Source: Parasphingopyxis algicola
GTDB lineage: Bacteria; Pseudomonadota; Alphaproteobacteria; Sphingomonadales; Sphingomonadaceae
Direction: 5' to 3'
NCBI RefSeq assembly: GCF_013378075.1
Contig: NZ_CP051131.1
Coordinates: 3,605,802 to 3,669,801 of the forward strand
Length of the DNA stretch: 64,000 nt
Shown: piece after piece, positions 53,886-63,244 of the stretch
Layout of the letters: each line of letters begins with the position of its first letter
Position numbering within the stretch: position 1 is the first letter of the stretch
The notes under the pieces: model-generated
Told to the model about the DNA's origin: nothing
Database searches by the model: none
The model's input: the letters and a program-made list of their open reading frames with translations, nothing else
Translations under genes and position numbers: made by a program

Positions 53886-56800
53886 CTAGAACTCGTAGCG
53901 AATGCCGAGCTGGATGCGCCAGACCGATGCGGAGGTCGAGATCTGCTGCTCGTCGTCAGGGTTGAAGCCCGAAATGATGTAGCGGCCCTGATCGTCGATC
54001 CCGTCCAGATCGACGATGTCGACGACCTGGCCGTCGCCGAACTGGCCACGCGTCTTGAACGTGTTCCAGCTGCTGTCGAGCATGTTCAGGAAGTTGTCGA
54101 CATCGGCGAAGATCTCGAACCGGTCCTGCGCGATGCCGAACCAGCTGCCCGGCCCCGGAAGTTCCTGGCTGATCCGGATATCCATGTCGTAGGTCCAGTC
54201 TTCCCGGCAGGTGTTCCGGCGGATCGTCGTGCCGATCGCCTCGCGCGAGCAGTCCCAGCGCTGGGCGTAGTTGACCAGTTCAGCAACTTCCGAAGCAACC
54301 GAAAGCGGCGAGATGTTCGGGTCGTTCACTCCCGTCGGGATGTAGAGCAGCGCATTGTCGTTGCCCGACGAGCGGTCGGCCAATACCCCGCCGCCGTCGA
54401 ACGTTAGGCTGAACGGGCGGCCCGAGCGGGCGCTGAAGAACATGCCGAGTTGCGTGTCATATCCGTCTATGAACTCCTCAGTGAAGTTCACGGCGAATGT
54501 GAACTGGTGCCGCGTTTCATAGTTCGAGGTCGAGTTCGCCGGATTCTGCCGGTCGAAGGCCGCCGACTCGTCGAAGCTGGACGTCGCCGTCGAGCTGTTG
54601 TTGTTGCGGAAATTGTCCGAGTCCGTGAACGCGTAGCCGAAATTGACGAATACGTTGCCATTTTCGGTGAACACGCCGCGATCGAATATCTTCGACAGGC
54701 TGACCGAGGCGACATGGCTGTCATAGGCCCGGCCGTTGGTCAGCTGGATCTCGTCGTCACGACCGGTATTGAAACAGTCCGCCGTGACATTGGTCCAGAC
54801 CGGCGGCGTGCCGCCCGTACGCTGTAGCTGAGCGTTGCAGTTGGCGACCGTCGGATCGATCGCCGCATAGATCGGCCGTCCGTCGATCGTAAAGCCGTTG
54901 AGGCCCCGACGAATGTCCTGCGTCTGCGAAAGATCGACGAAGTTAAGCGGGTTCCGGAAATGGCTGTAGATATAGTCGAGCTGCAGCTGCCAGTTGTCGA
55001 AGAAGCCTTCGCCGAAGCCGAATTCCGTCGAGAAGCCGATGTTGGCGCGGACGACCGTCGGTACGTCAAAGCTCGGATCCGTCGATTGGGTGTCGGCGAG
55101 GCCCGCCGCCGCCCGATCGGACGCTGCCTGCGTCGCGCAGCCCGGGAAGCCGGTGAACTGGCCGCCCTGGATGACGTTGATCGTGCCATCCGGATTGCGG
55201 ATGCCATCGCACAGACTGTTGAACGTGTCACCCGAACCCGTCGAGAAGCCATTGTTCGAGAAGGCGTTGGAGAAATAGACGACCGGATCGCCGCCCGAGA
55301 AGATGCCGACGCCGCCGGTCAACGAGCTGTTGCGCAATATACCTTCATAATCGTCGAAATTATAGGTGAAGGCGATCCGTGGCAGCAAGATCGGGTCCAG
55401 CTGGCTGAATGCGAAATTGTTGCCGAAGCCATATCGCTCGTTGAAATTCGGGTTGACCCGCGGCGCGCTGCCATCGAACCATTCGAATCGGAGACCGGCG
55501 AGAATGCTGAGCCGGTCGGTGACTTGCCAGTTGTCCTGTGCGTAGACCGAGTAGATGGTGCGGTTGAACGTCGCTGCCGCCTCGTTGATGTCGCCGGTCG
55601 GCGTGGCGTTGATAGTACCTCCGCCGACAAGACCGGCTGCGATATTGTCCGCGGTGTCGCCGAACACGGAAGAGAAGGCGCCGTCTGCGACGATCCCGTT
55701 CCGGAAGTCGTCGAGATTGCGGAAGAACAGCGTACCGGTCGCGTTGATCGCGAACAGGTTGAACACTTCGAGCTGGTTGATCTCGGCGCCGAACTTGATG
55801 TCGTGATTGCCGATCTGCCAATTAGCCGTGAAGCGCGCCTGGTCGATCTGCGTTTCCAGCGCGTTTGCCGAGCGGAAGATGCCCGGACCGGCGCTAAACA
55901 CGCCGTTTTGTGTCGTCTGGCCGGCAACCGGTCCAATGCCAACCGAAAGCCGCGTGATCGGATTGTCGCTCTGCGCCTCGCCGCCGCCGACCGGGCCTTG
56001 GACGTCCGTGACGTCCGAACGCGAAAGACGCAATTCGGTCGAGAAATTCTCGCTCCAGTCCGAATAGACGCGCAGCGAATAATAGTCCGACATCGTGCCT
56101 TCGTCTTCGAAGCTGTTGAGGCCGGTCAGTTCCTGGTCGCCCGTATCGGATTCGACATTGGTTTCTTCAAGGCGCTGATAGGTGGCTTCGACGCGGTGGT
56201 CGTCATTCACATACCAGTCGAGCCGGCCGAAATAGCGGACGCTCGATTCGGGCAGCGAGCGCGGATAGGGACCGACATCGATGCCGTAGACGTTCTGCGC
56301 GATCTGCGCGAACTCGTCGAACTGCGCCTGGGTCGCGAAATTCGTTTCGTTCGGGAAGCCTGCGCCCGTCGGTCCGGTATCGTTCGTGTCGCCGAGATCG
56401 GTTTCCTCATAGGCGCCGAAGAAGAAGAGGCGATCGGGAATGATCGGCCCGCCGAGCGTAACGCCCCAGCGCTTTTCTTCGAAGGCCGCCGGCGTGAAGT
56501 CCTGCCCGTCGACCGTGTCGCCACGCAGATCCTCGTTGCGGAAGGTGAAGAAGGCCGAGCCGTGGAACCGGTTGGAGCCGGACTGGGTCACGACGTTGAC
56601 CGCGCAGCCCGTGAAGCCCGAATATTCGACGTCGAACGGCGCGAACTCGATTGAGGTTTCGCGGATCGCGTCGAACGGGATCGGCAGCGCGTTACGCGCC
56701 GCGAAGGGCGTGCCGTTGAGTCCGAACACATCGGCCTGGACGATGCCGTCGACGGTGAAGGTGTTCGAGCGGTCGTTGCCGCCGAGGCAGGAGATGCGGT

Positions 56801-57329
56801 CGACTTCGTTCGAACGGTCGAGGCTGACGCGCGGGTCGATGCGAATCAGGTCGCGCACGTCGCGAGTGATCGAGGGGAAGCTTTCGAGCACTTCCTCGTT
56901 GAACGACTGGCCGGGGCCGAGCGCGAGCTGCGTGAGGTTGGCGCGCGCCGCGGTAACGACGATTGTCGCCTCGTCCGCGCCGCGGCTGAGTTCGAATGCC
57001 AGCGACGTGTTGCCCGACAGGTTGATGCGCACATTTTCAAGCGTCTGGCCTTCGAAGCCGGGGGCCGTCGCCGTGATCGTGTACGGCCCGCCGGTGACGA
57101 GGTTGCCGGCGCGGAAAAGGCCGTCCGAACCGGTGGTGAGGGTGCGGGTCGAACCCGTCCGGTCATCGGTGACCGCGACGGTCGCATTGGGGATCGCATT
57201 GCCGGCCTCGTCGGCGACCTGGCCCTGGATTCCCGATGTGATTTGTTGCGCCGCAGCAGGAGCCGAAACGACGCCCGCAACCGACACTGAGGCCGCGCTT
57301 GCGGCCAGAAAGACTTTGAAAAAGCGCAT
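53886..57329 (-). CDS. Large TonB-dependent receptor with N-terminal carboxypeptidase-regulatory (Oar-like) domain
   Basis: 1147-residue outer-membrane receptor for a bulky substrate. Signal peptide (about 1-28, VVSAPAAAQ), an Ig-like carboxypeptidase-regulatory domain (about 30-115: GIQGQVADEAGNAIPNATVA), a plug with DVRDLIRIDPRVSLDR and GGNDRSNTFTVDGI, and a beta-barrel ending WRIQLGIRYEF with a terminal Phe. Such Oar-type receptors import polymers or large peptides; substrate unknown. Energy would come from the TonB/ExbB/ExbD set at 15.4-17.9 kb. Divergent from the CinA-like gene. Confidence 0.88.
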   Translation of the reverse strand: MRFFKVFLAASAASVSVAGVVSAPAAAQQITSGIQGQVADEAGNAIPNATVAVTDDRTGSTRTLTTGSDGLFRAGNLVTGGPYTITATAPGFEGQTLENVRINLSGNTSLAFELSRGADEATIVVTAARANLTQLALGPGQSFNEEVLESFPSITRDVRDLIRIDPRVSLDRSNEVDRISCLGGNDRSNTFTVDGIVQADVFGLNGTPFAARNALPIPFDAIRETSIEFAPFDVEYSGFTGCAVNVVTQSGSNRFHGSAFFTFRNEDLRGDTVDGQDFTPAAFEEKRWGVTLGGPIIPDRLFFFGAYEETDLGDTNDTGPTGAGFPNETNFATQAQFDEFAQIAQNVYGIDVGPYPRSLPESSVRYFGRLDWYVNDDHRVEATYQRLEETNVESDTGDQELTGLNSFEDEGTMSDYYSLRVYSDWSENFSTELRLSRSDVTDVQGPVGGGEAQSDNPITRLSVGIGPVAGQTTQNGVFSAGPGIFRSANALETQIDQARFTANWQIGNHDIKFGAEINQLEVFNLFAINATGTLFFRNLDDFRNGIVADGAFSSVFGDTADNIAAGLVGGGTINATPTGDINEAAATFNRTIYSVYAQDNWQVTDRLSILAGLRFEWFDGSAPRVNPNFNERYGFGNNFAFSQLDPILLPRIAFTYNFDDYEGILRNSSLTGGVGIFSGGDPVVYFSNAFSNNGFSTGSGDTFNSLCDGIRNPDGTINVIQGGQFTGFPGCATQAASDRAAAGLADTQSTDPSFDVPTVVRANIGFSTEFGFGEGFFDNWQLQLDYIYSHFRNPLNFVDLSQTQDIRRGLNGFTIDGRPIYAAIDPTVANCNAQLQRTGGTPPVWTNVTADCFNTGRDDEIQLTNGRAYDSHVASVSLSKIFDRGVFTENGNVFVNFGYAFTDSDNFRNNNSSTATSSFDESAAFDRQNPANSTSNYETRHQFTFAVNFTEEFIDGYDTQLGMFFSARSGRPFSLTFDGGGVLADRSSGNDNALLYIPTGVNDPNISPLSVASEVAELVNYAQRWDCSREAIGTTIRRNTCREDWTYDMDIRISQELPGPGSWFGIAQDRFEIFADVDNFLNMLDSSWNTFKTRGQFGDGQVVDIVDLDGIDDQGRYIISGFNPDDEQQISTSASVWRIQLGIRYEF

Positions 57330-57555
57330 GATTATCCCCGATGGATTTTGTTGAACCCCTGATCCGCAGCTTGCCCAATCGAGCCGCCGACCGTCCGAAA
57401 CGCCCTCTACATACCCGGCGTGTCACTAATGTTACATTTGGCGGCCTTTGCGGAGTCTTTGGCCGTGCCGCAACACCGGTTTTTCCCGACCTGTGTGAAT
57501 CATGAGACACTCTGGCTCTTTGCGCCGTCATCGCCGCCGCGCTATGCCCCCGGTC

Positions 57556-58314
57556 ATGAGCGATAAAAAAATCTGGACCGCCGGGCTGATCGTGATCGGA
57601 GACGAGATTCTCTCCGGCAGGACGCAGGATAAAAATGTTGCTGCACTTGCGAAATGGCTCAACGTGCAAGGGATTCGGCTGATCGAGGTGCGAATCGTGC
57701 CGGATATCCTCGAACGGATCGTCGAGGCGGTGAACGCGGTGCGGGCGACGACCGATTACCTCTTCACGACCGGCGGCATCGGGCCGACCCATGACGATAT
57801 CACGGTCGACGCGGTGGCTGCGGCGCTGGGTGTCGACGTCATCGTGCATCCGCGTGCCCGCGCCATGCTGGAGGGCTATTATGCCGACAAGGGCGGGCTG
57901 ACCGAAGCGCGGCTGAGGATGGCGCGGGTTCCCGATGGCGGCGAACTGATCGAGAATAGCATGTCGGGTGCGCCCGGTATCCGCCACGGCAATATCCTGA
58001 TCATGGCCGGTATTCCCCATATCGCGGAGCAGATGATGGATGCGCTGACCGGGCAGCTGGAGGGCGGCCAGCCGGTGCTGTCGGAAACGATCGGCTGCTG
58101 GACGGCGGAGAGCGAGGTGGCCGACATATTGGGCGCGGTCGAGGATGCGCATCCCGAATGCCAGATCGGCAGCTATCCGTTTTTCCGCCAGGGCCGGGTC
58201 GGCGCCAATTTCGTCGTCCGGTCGACCGACCCGCACGAACTGGCGCAATGCGTATCGGCGTTGAGCGCGGCGCTGACCGAAAGCGGTCAGGCGGTGACGG
58301 CGGGCGGGATCTAG
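57556..58314 (+). CDS. CinA/MoeA-type molybdopterin-binding domain protein
   Basis: 252-residue short CinA-like protein with the molybdopterin-binding fold: LIVIGDEILSGRTQDKNVA, DYLFTTGGIGPTHDDITVDA and AGIPHIAEQMMDAL. The C-terminal amidase of full-length CinA is absent. Probable pyrophosphatase or cofactor-salvage enzyme. ATG 57556; ATG 57544 also in frame. It is tail-to-tail with the MFS gene, sharing a 4-base CTAG overlap. Confidence 0.85.
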   Translation: MSDKKIWTAGLIVIGDEILSGRTQDKNVAALAKWLNVQGIRLIEVRIVPDILERIVEAVNAVRATTDYLFTTGGIGPTHDDITVDAVAAALGVDVIVHPRARAMLEGYYADKGGLTEARLRMARVPDGGELIENSMSGAPGIRHGNILIMAGIPHIAEQMMDALTGQLEGGQPVLSETIGCWTAESEVADILGAVEDAHPECQIGSYPFFRQGRVGANFVVRSTDPHELAQCVSALSAALTESGQAVTAGGI

Positions 58315-59537
58315 GTTTTCGCTTGGACGGCGGCGCGCCAGGTCGAAAGCAGCGCCAGCAATGCGATGCTGCCGATGGCCGTCGCGATGACGAACGGTGC
58401 GCCGGCGAATCGCACCGGGGCGTCGGGGCTCGTGAAATAGGCGAGCGACGGGTTGAAGATCAGCGGCGCGGCGATCGCGGCGAGCGCGGTCAGGCTGCTG
58501 TTGAAGCCCTGCAGTTCGCCTTGCATATCGGCGGGTACCCGGCGGCTCATCAGCGCGATTAAGGACGGGCCGGACAGGGCGTGGAGCGCGGTGATCGCCA
58601 TGATCGCATAGGTCGCCCAGCCGACCGAGATCAGCGCGACCAGCAGGAAGCCGATGGTCCCGCTAGCAATGCCCATGATCGCGGCGAGCCGTTCGCCGAA
58701 GCGTTTGACCAGCGGTCCGATCGCCAGCGTCTGAACCAGGGCCATGAGCAGACCCACCCAGGCAAGCGAGAGGCCGACCAGCCCGGACGACCAGCCGAAG
58801 CGCAGCTGGGTGAAATAGGCCCAGATATTGGGATAGATATTGATCGCGGTGGTCCAGAGCAGGAACACCGCCGCGATCGGCAGGATACCCGGCATCTGGC
58901 GGAGCTTGAGCAGGGCGCCGAGCGGATTGGCGCGCGCGATGTCGAACGGCCGCCGATGGTTCTGCGCGTGCGTTTCGGGGAATACGAAAAACCCGTAGAC
59001 GAGGTTGGCGAAGGCAAGGCCGGCGGCGACGAAGAAGGGCAGGCGTTCTCCGAACTCGCCGATCATCCCGCCGATCGCCGGGCCGACGATGAAGCCGATG
59101 CCGAACGCCGCGCCGATCGACCCGAACGCGCGGGCCCGGTCCTCCTCGCCATAAATGTCGGACAGGGTTGCGTAAGCGGTCGAGAAAGCGGCGCCGAACA
59201 TGCCCGCGATCATCCGGCCCGCGAACAGCCAGGCGAGGGTCGGCGCGAAGCCCATGACCGCATAGTCGATGCCGAAGCCCGCCATCGACAACAGCAGCAC
59301 GGGTCGCCTGCCGAACCGGTCGCTCAGATTGCCGATCAGCGGTCCGAACAGAAACTGGAACAGCGCGTAGGTGAGGATCAGCCAACCGCCGATCCGCGTC
59401 GCTTCGGAGAGCGTCACACCGCCGAGCGTGACGACCAACTGCGGCAGCACCGGCATGATGATGCCGAAACCGATCGCATAGATGAACACCGTCGCGAGCA
59501 CGAAACGGGTGGCGGCTCGGGATTGTCGTTCATCCAT
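58311..59537 (-). CDS. MFS efflux transporter, TetA-like
   Basis: 408-residue 12-helix proton antiporter, TCR/Tet family: FVLATVFIYAIGFGIIMPVL, the loop 2-3 motif GNLSDRFGRRPVLLLS, and SDIYGEEDRARAFGSIGAAF. It pumps a hydrophobic compound out of the cell, typically tetracycline-like or an endogenous metabolite. The start at ATG 59535-59537 is 58 bases after the hydrolase-fused regulator, in the same direction, so that protein may control or partner with it. Confidence 0.83.
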   Translation of the reverse strand: MDERQSRAATRFVLATVFIYAIGFGIIMPVLPQLVVTLGGVTLSEATRIGGWLILTYALFQFLFGPLIGNLSDRFGRRPVLLLSMAGFGIDYAVMGFAPTLAWLFAGRMIAGMFGAAFSTAYATLSDIYGEEDRARAFGSIGAAFGIGFIVGPAIGGMIGEFGERLPFFVAAGLAFANLVYGFFVFPETHAQNHRRPFDIARANPLGALLKLRQMPGILPIAAVFLLWTTAINIYPNIWAYFTQLRFGWSSGLVGLSLAWVGLLMALVQTLAIGPLVKRFGERLAAIMGIASGTIGFLLVALISVGWATYAIMAITALHALSGPSLIALMSRRVPADMQGELQGFNSSLTALAAIAAPLIFNPSLAYFTSPDAPVRFAGAPFVIATAIGSIALLALLSTWRAAVQAKT

Positions 59538-59595
59538 GGCCGAGCCTTAGGGCCGGGCTCGGGCAAAGTCTTCCGGAATTGTCCGCGATGCGGCG

Positions 59596-61173
59596 CTATC
59601 CATCGTCCAGAAAGCTGCGAATAGCAGACACGAAGGCCTGGCTGGCCGGTTCGCCTTCGAGCAGAAGATGGTTGTCGCTTTCCAGCGTGACGAGCGTCGC
59701 GTTCGGGATGGCCGCGGCCAGATCGCGCCCGACCTCCCAGGGAATGCGCCGGTCGCCGCGCGAGTGCAGCACCAGCGTTTCGGCCGCGACGTCGCCGAGC
59801 CGGTCGCGCACGTCGATATCGCCGAAGGCGGATTGAAACCGCACGGCATTCTCGGCGCATGTCGTCTGGCGCTGGAACTCGTCGAACCAGGCATGCTGCT
59901 CCGCCGTGGCGCCAGGGAGAAAGGTAGCCGAGAAGATGTGGCGATAGGCGGGATTGTCCTGGCCCCAGCCGGTGCGGGTCAGCGTCATCACCGCTTCGCG
60001 CTCGGCAATCTCCTCGGCCGTGGCGTCGATCCGCCAGCCCGCGGGATAGCCGCCGAACAGAATGAGTTTCGAGACGCGTTCCGGATGCCGGACCGCATAT
60101 TCGATCGATACCGCGGCGCCCTGCGAGATGCCGAGCAGCGGAAATCGTTCGAGTTCCAGCGTGTCGACCACCGCCTCGAGATCGGTCACGAAGGTCTCGA
60201 ACGAGATCTCCTCGACGTTCCAGTCGGACAGGCCGTTGCCGCGTTCGTCATAGCGGATGAACTGATGATCGCGCGCCAGTTCGCGGAATAGCGGGCTCCA
60301 GATCGGTGCATCCCAGTCGAGCTCCAGATGGGTCAGCCAATTCGCGGCCTTTACGATGGGCGGGCCTTCGCCGACACAGCCATAGGCGATCGAGACATTG
60401 TCGGGCGATTTGCAGAAATGGATCGTTTGGCGCTGGAGCAGCGCCCGATCTTCGGCCCCGGGCGTTTCGTCAGCCAGTCCGCCGTTTTCGGCGGGTTGCC
60501 ACTGCATCCCGGCGTCCCCGAATTTCGTCCGCAATTCGCGGATCAGGTGCGATGCTTCGCGGGTCTGGCCGAGCTTGCGGTGCGCCAATATGACCGCGTC
60601 GGCGGCATGGCGGCTATAGGGGCTGATCGCGAGCCATCGCTGGGCATAGTCGAGCGCGAAATTGGGCGGCGTGTCCGGATGGTCGATCAGGCGCGATACT
60701 GCCGTTGCGCGCAGCCGCTGGCAGCGGTCGCGCTCGCCGGCCAGCCAGGTCGAATAAGCCGGCTGGTCCGGAAGGTCCGTGCCGCCCAGCAATTCGTCGC
60801 CGAGCAGCTGCGTGCATTTGGCCAGCCGGTCGGCCGAGGTGTCGGGATCGGCGATAGCCCGTTCGATGCCGCGGAGATCGGTCTGGACGGCGATCCTTTC
60901 GAAACTGACGCGCTCGCGGTCGGCGGTCAGGCGTTCGCCGTCCGCGTCGTTGACGACCGGCCTGAGCTTGCTCAAAGACCAGCGGAGCGACGCCCGCGGA
61001 TCGTCTGGCAGTTCCCAGAACAGTTCGCACAGCCGTTCACGCCGTTGCGGGCGGCCAGTGACGATCAGATAGGCGAGCAACGCACGGGTCTTTCGGGATG
61101 CGGGCAGGACCAAGGGCTCGCCGTTTCGGCTGAGTTCGAAATCGCCCAACAGTCTGACATCGAGAACCGGCAT
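59596..61173 (-). CDS. Winged-helix/BTAD regulator fused to an alpha/beta hydrolase
   Basis: 525 residues. An OmpR/SARP-like winged helix at 1-95 (LDVRLLGDFELSRNGEPLVL, then RERLCELFWELPDDPRASLR), a bacterial transcriptional activation (BTAD) domain at about 100-225, and a C-terminal hydrolase at about 245-525. The hydrolase has an oxyanion region GEGPPIVKAANWLTHLELDW, nucleophile Ser350 in GISQG, Asp474 in RGDRRIP and His502 in SDNHLLLEG, so its catalytic triad looks intact. It reads leftwards into the MFS gene; divergent from the fatty acid hydroxylase. A ligand-sensing or product-turnover switch is inferred. Confidence 0.78.
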   Translation of the reverse strand: MPVLDVRLLGDFELSRNGEPLVLPASRKTRALLAYLIVTGRPQRRERLCELFWELPDDPRASLRWSLSKLRPVVNDADGERLTADRERVSFERIAVQTDLRGIERAIADPDTSADRLAKCTQLLGDELLGGTDLPDQPAYSTWLAGERDRCQRLRATAVSRLIDHPDTPPNFALDYAQRWLAISPYSRHAADAVILAHRKLGQTREASHLIRELRTKFGDAGMQWQPAENGGLADETPGAEDRALLQRQTIHFCKSPDNVSIAYGCVGEGPPIVKAANWLTHLELDWDAPIWSPLFRELARDHQFIRYDERGNGLSDWNVEEISFETFVTDLEAVVDTLELERFPLLGISQGAAVSIEYAVRHPERVSKLILFGGYPAGWRIDATAEEIAEREAVMTLTRTGWGQDNPAYRHIFSATFLPGATAEQHAWFDEFQRQTTCAENAVRFQSAFGDIDVRDRLGDVAAETLVLHSRGDRRIPWEVGRDLAAAIPNATLVTLESDNHLLLEGEPASQAFVSAIRSFLDDG

Positions 61174-61367
61174 ATTGTCCTTCCGGGCGACCGAATATGC
61201 GGTCGCCTCCCGGCTTGCCAGAGCATCCCGCAGATTTCGTTCAAATACAACGGCTCTTCAAACGCTGGTCCCAACGCCGCTTCGCCATAGCGGCGCGGTC
61301 TTGATCGGGAGTTGCGTCCGAATGCGGCCGGTGGCCGCGGCGCTCCCAGGAAATTCTGGAGCAAAGC

Positions 61368-62219
61368 ATGTTCAATATCGTCAACTATCTGATCGCCGCG
61401 GGGTTTCTGGCCTTTATCGCGCTGGAGTCGCTCGCGCCGGCCCGGAAATTTTCCCAAGCCCGATACTGGAAGATCAGGGGAGTCCTCTCCGCCATCGCCT
61501 ATATCGCGGCGGCCAGCTATTCGCCCTTTCTCTGGGCGGACTGGCTGACCGGGCCGTTGCTGTTCGATTCCACCGGGCTGCCGTTCATCGTCCAGTGCCT
61601 GCTCGGCTATGCCGCGATCCAGTTCACCTCCTATTGGTGGCATCGCGCGATGCACGGGTCCGACATATTGTGGCGGGTCTTCCACCAGATGCATCATTCG
61701 ATCGAGCGTATCGACGGCTGGGGCGCGTTCTACCATTCGCCGCTCGACGTGATCGGCTTCACCTTCGTCGCCAGCTTCGCGCTGACGATGCTGGTCGGCG
61801 TCTCGCCCGAAGCCGCCGCCGTCATCGGCGTGTTCGGCGCGTGCGCGGTGTTCTTCACCCATTGCAATATCCGCACGCCGCGATGGATCGGCCGGTTCAT
61901 GCATCGACCCGAGGGCCATGGCCGGCATCACGAGCGCGGGCGGCATGCTAACAACTATGCCGAGCTGGTGATCTGGGACCGACTGTTCGGAACGTATGAG
62001 AACCCGAAAGAATGGAATGCCGAGGCCGGTTTCTATGACGGCGCGTCGCTGCGGATTTGGGAGATGCTGACCTTCCGGGATGTGTCCCGGCCAAGGGGCG
62101 ACACGTCCGGCTCGCCGCCGTCGCGCGGTGCGGTCATATACGGGCTGCTGTTCGGCCTGATATTCGCCGGAACCGCCGGGCTGTTCGGATTGGGCATGGT
62201 TGCGGTGGTCGTCGCATAG
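61368..62219 (+). CDS. Sterol desaturase / fatty acid hydroxylase-type membrane di-iron enzyme
   Basis: 283-residue integral membrane oxygenase. Three histidine clusters supply the metal ligands: HRAMH (92-96), HQMHH (106-110), and HGRHH (184-188). Hydrophobic spans at about 1-25, 40-65 and 125-165. The superfamily includes carotenoid and lipid hydroxylases; substrate not determined. ATG 61368, opposite to the hydrolase-fused regulator with a 194-base shared gap that might include its operator. Confidence 0.85.
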   Translation: MFNIVNYLIAAGFLAFIALESLAPARKFSQARYWKIRGVLSAIAYIAAASYSPFLWADWLTGPLLFDSTGLPFIVQCLLGYAAIQFTSYWWHRAMHGSDILWRVFHQMHHSIERIDGWGAFYHSPLDVIGFTFVASFALTMLVGVSPEAAAVIGVFGACAVFFTHCNIRTPRWIGRFMHRPEGHGRHHERGRHANNYAELVIWDRLFGTYENPKEWNAEAGFYDGASLRIWEMLTFRDVSRPRGDTSGSPPSRGAVIYGLLFGLIFAGTAGLFGLGMVAVVVA

Positions 62220-62253
62220 CCGGGTGAGCGGAGGGTTCGGTGACCGGTGCCCG

Positions 62254-62327
62254 TGGAGCGGGTGAAGGGAATCGAACCCTCGTCGTCAGCTTGGGAAGCT
62301 GCTGCTCTACCATTGAGCTACACCCGC
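62254..62327 (-). tRNA. tRNA-Gly (anticodon CCC), 3' CCA encoded
   Basis: On the minus strand: acceptor GCGGGTG / CACCCGC, D-arm GCTCAATGGTAGAGC, anticodon loop TTCCCAA with anticodon CCC, T-arm GAGGGTTCGATTCCCTT, discriminator T and encoded CCA. It closely resembles E. coli tRNA-Gly(CCC). The neighbouring desaturase-like and DUF1499 genes are on the other strand. Confidence 0.95.
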
Positions 62328-62428
62328 GGTCCGGGGCGCGGTCTTTGGCAAAACGGCTCGCGCTTGTCCATGCTTTGCGTGTCCGCCCGCCGCTGCTAGA
62401 CAGGCGCCCGCAACAGGGGAGAGCCGAG

Positions 62429-63232
62429 ATGACCGAAGACCCGCAGCCGCGCATGCCGCATCCGATTATCCGCTGGCTGAGCCGGATCGGAATCGTCCTG
62501 GGAATTGGCGCACCGGTCGTCGCGATCCTGATGGCGCTGGCGACGGGTGCCGGGCTTCTCGGATGGCAGATGAGTCTCTTTTCGTTGCGCCCGCTCAGCT
62601 ATGCCGCGATGGCGGGCGGCGGGCTTTCGGTGATCGCCATCGTCGCGCTGCTGATCGGCCGGCATTGGCGGCGCCTGTTATGGCCGGCGCTCGCGCTGAT
62701 CGTCGCGGCTGGCTTTGTCGGCTATGTGTCCTACAGCTTCGGCAAGGCGGCCACGGTGCCGCCCATTCACGATATCACGACGGATTTGTCGAACCCGCCG
62801 ACCTTCGAAACCCTGACGCTGCGTGCCGACAATCGCGAGATCGTTCCCGATGGCGGGCGTGCGGACCTGGCGGACCTCGACAATGCCGCCCGTTGGCGGC
62901 GCTGGCATGAAGAGGCCTATGGCGACATCCGGCCGACCCTCGTGCCGGTCTCGGTGCCCGATGCGGTCGCGGCGGCCGAACGGCTCGTCGAGGAGCGCGG
63001 CTGGGACCTCGCCGTCGCCGATCCCGCAACGGGCCGGGTCGAGGCGACCGACACGGTGTCGATCTACCGGTTCAAGGACGATGTCGTCTTGCGGATTGCG
63101 CCCAACCCGAATGGCGCGGGAAGCGTCGTTGATATGCGTTCGGTCAGCCGGGTGGGGGTCAGCGATCTCGGGGTGAACGGCGATCGCGTCCGGGCGTTCC
63201 TCGCGGATATCGCGGCGGCGACCGGCGCATAG
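62429..63232 (+). CDS. DUF1499 domain membrane protein
   Basis: 267 residues: two or three N-terminal helices (IGIVLGIGAPVVAILMALAT; LSYAAMAGGGLSVIAIVALL; LWPALALIVAAGFVGYVSYS), then the DUF1499 domain, typically HDITTDLSNPPTFETL, RGWDLAVADPATGRVEATDT, RFKDDVVLRIAPNPNG and VDMRSVSRVGVSDLGVNGDR. GGGGAGA precedes ATG 62429; the longer frame upstream runs through the tRNA region and is rejected. Unknown function. Confidence 0.85.
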   Translation: MTEDPQPRMPHPIIRWLSRIGIVLGIGAPVVAILMALATGAGLLGWQMSLFSLRPLSYAAMAGGGLSVIAIVALLIGRHWRRLLWPALALIVAAGFVGYVSYSFGKAATVPPIHDITTDLSNPPTFETLTLRADNREIVPDGGRADLADLDNAARWRRWHEEAYGDIRPTLVPVSVPDAVAAAERLVEERGWDLAVADPATGRVEATDTVSIYRFKDDVVLRIAPNPNGAGSVVDMRSVSRVGVSDLGVNGDRVRAFLADIAAATGA

Positions 63233-63244
63233 AAATGCGGGCCG

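Noticed and set aside
62254..62327. Integration site (att) at the tRNA-Gly
   Set aside because: No integrase gene or duplicated tRNA end is visible nearby.
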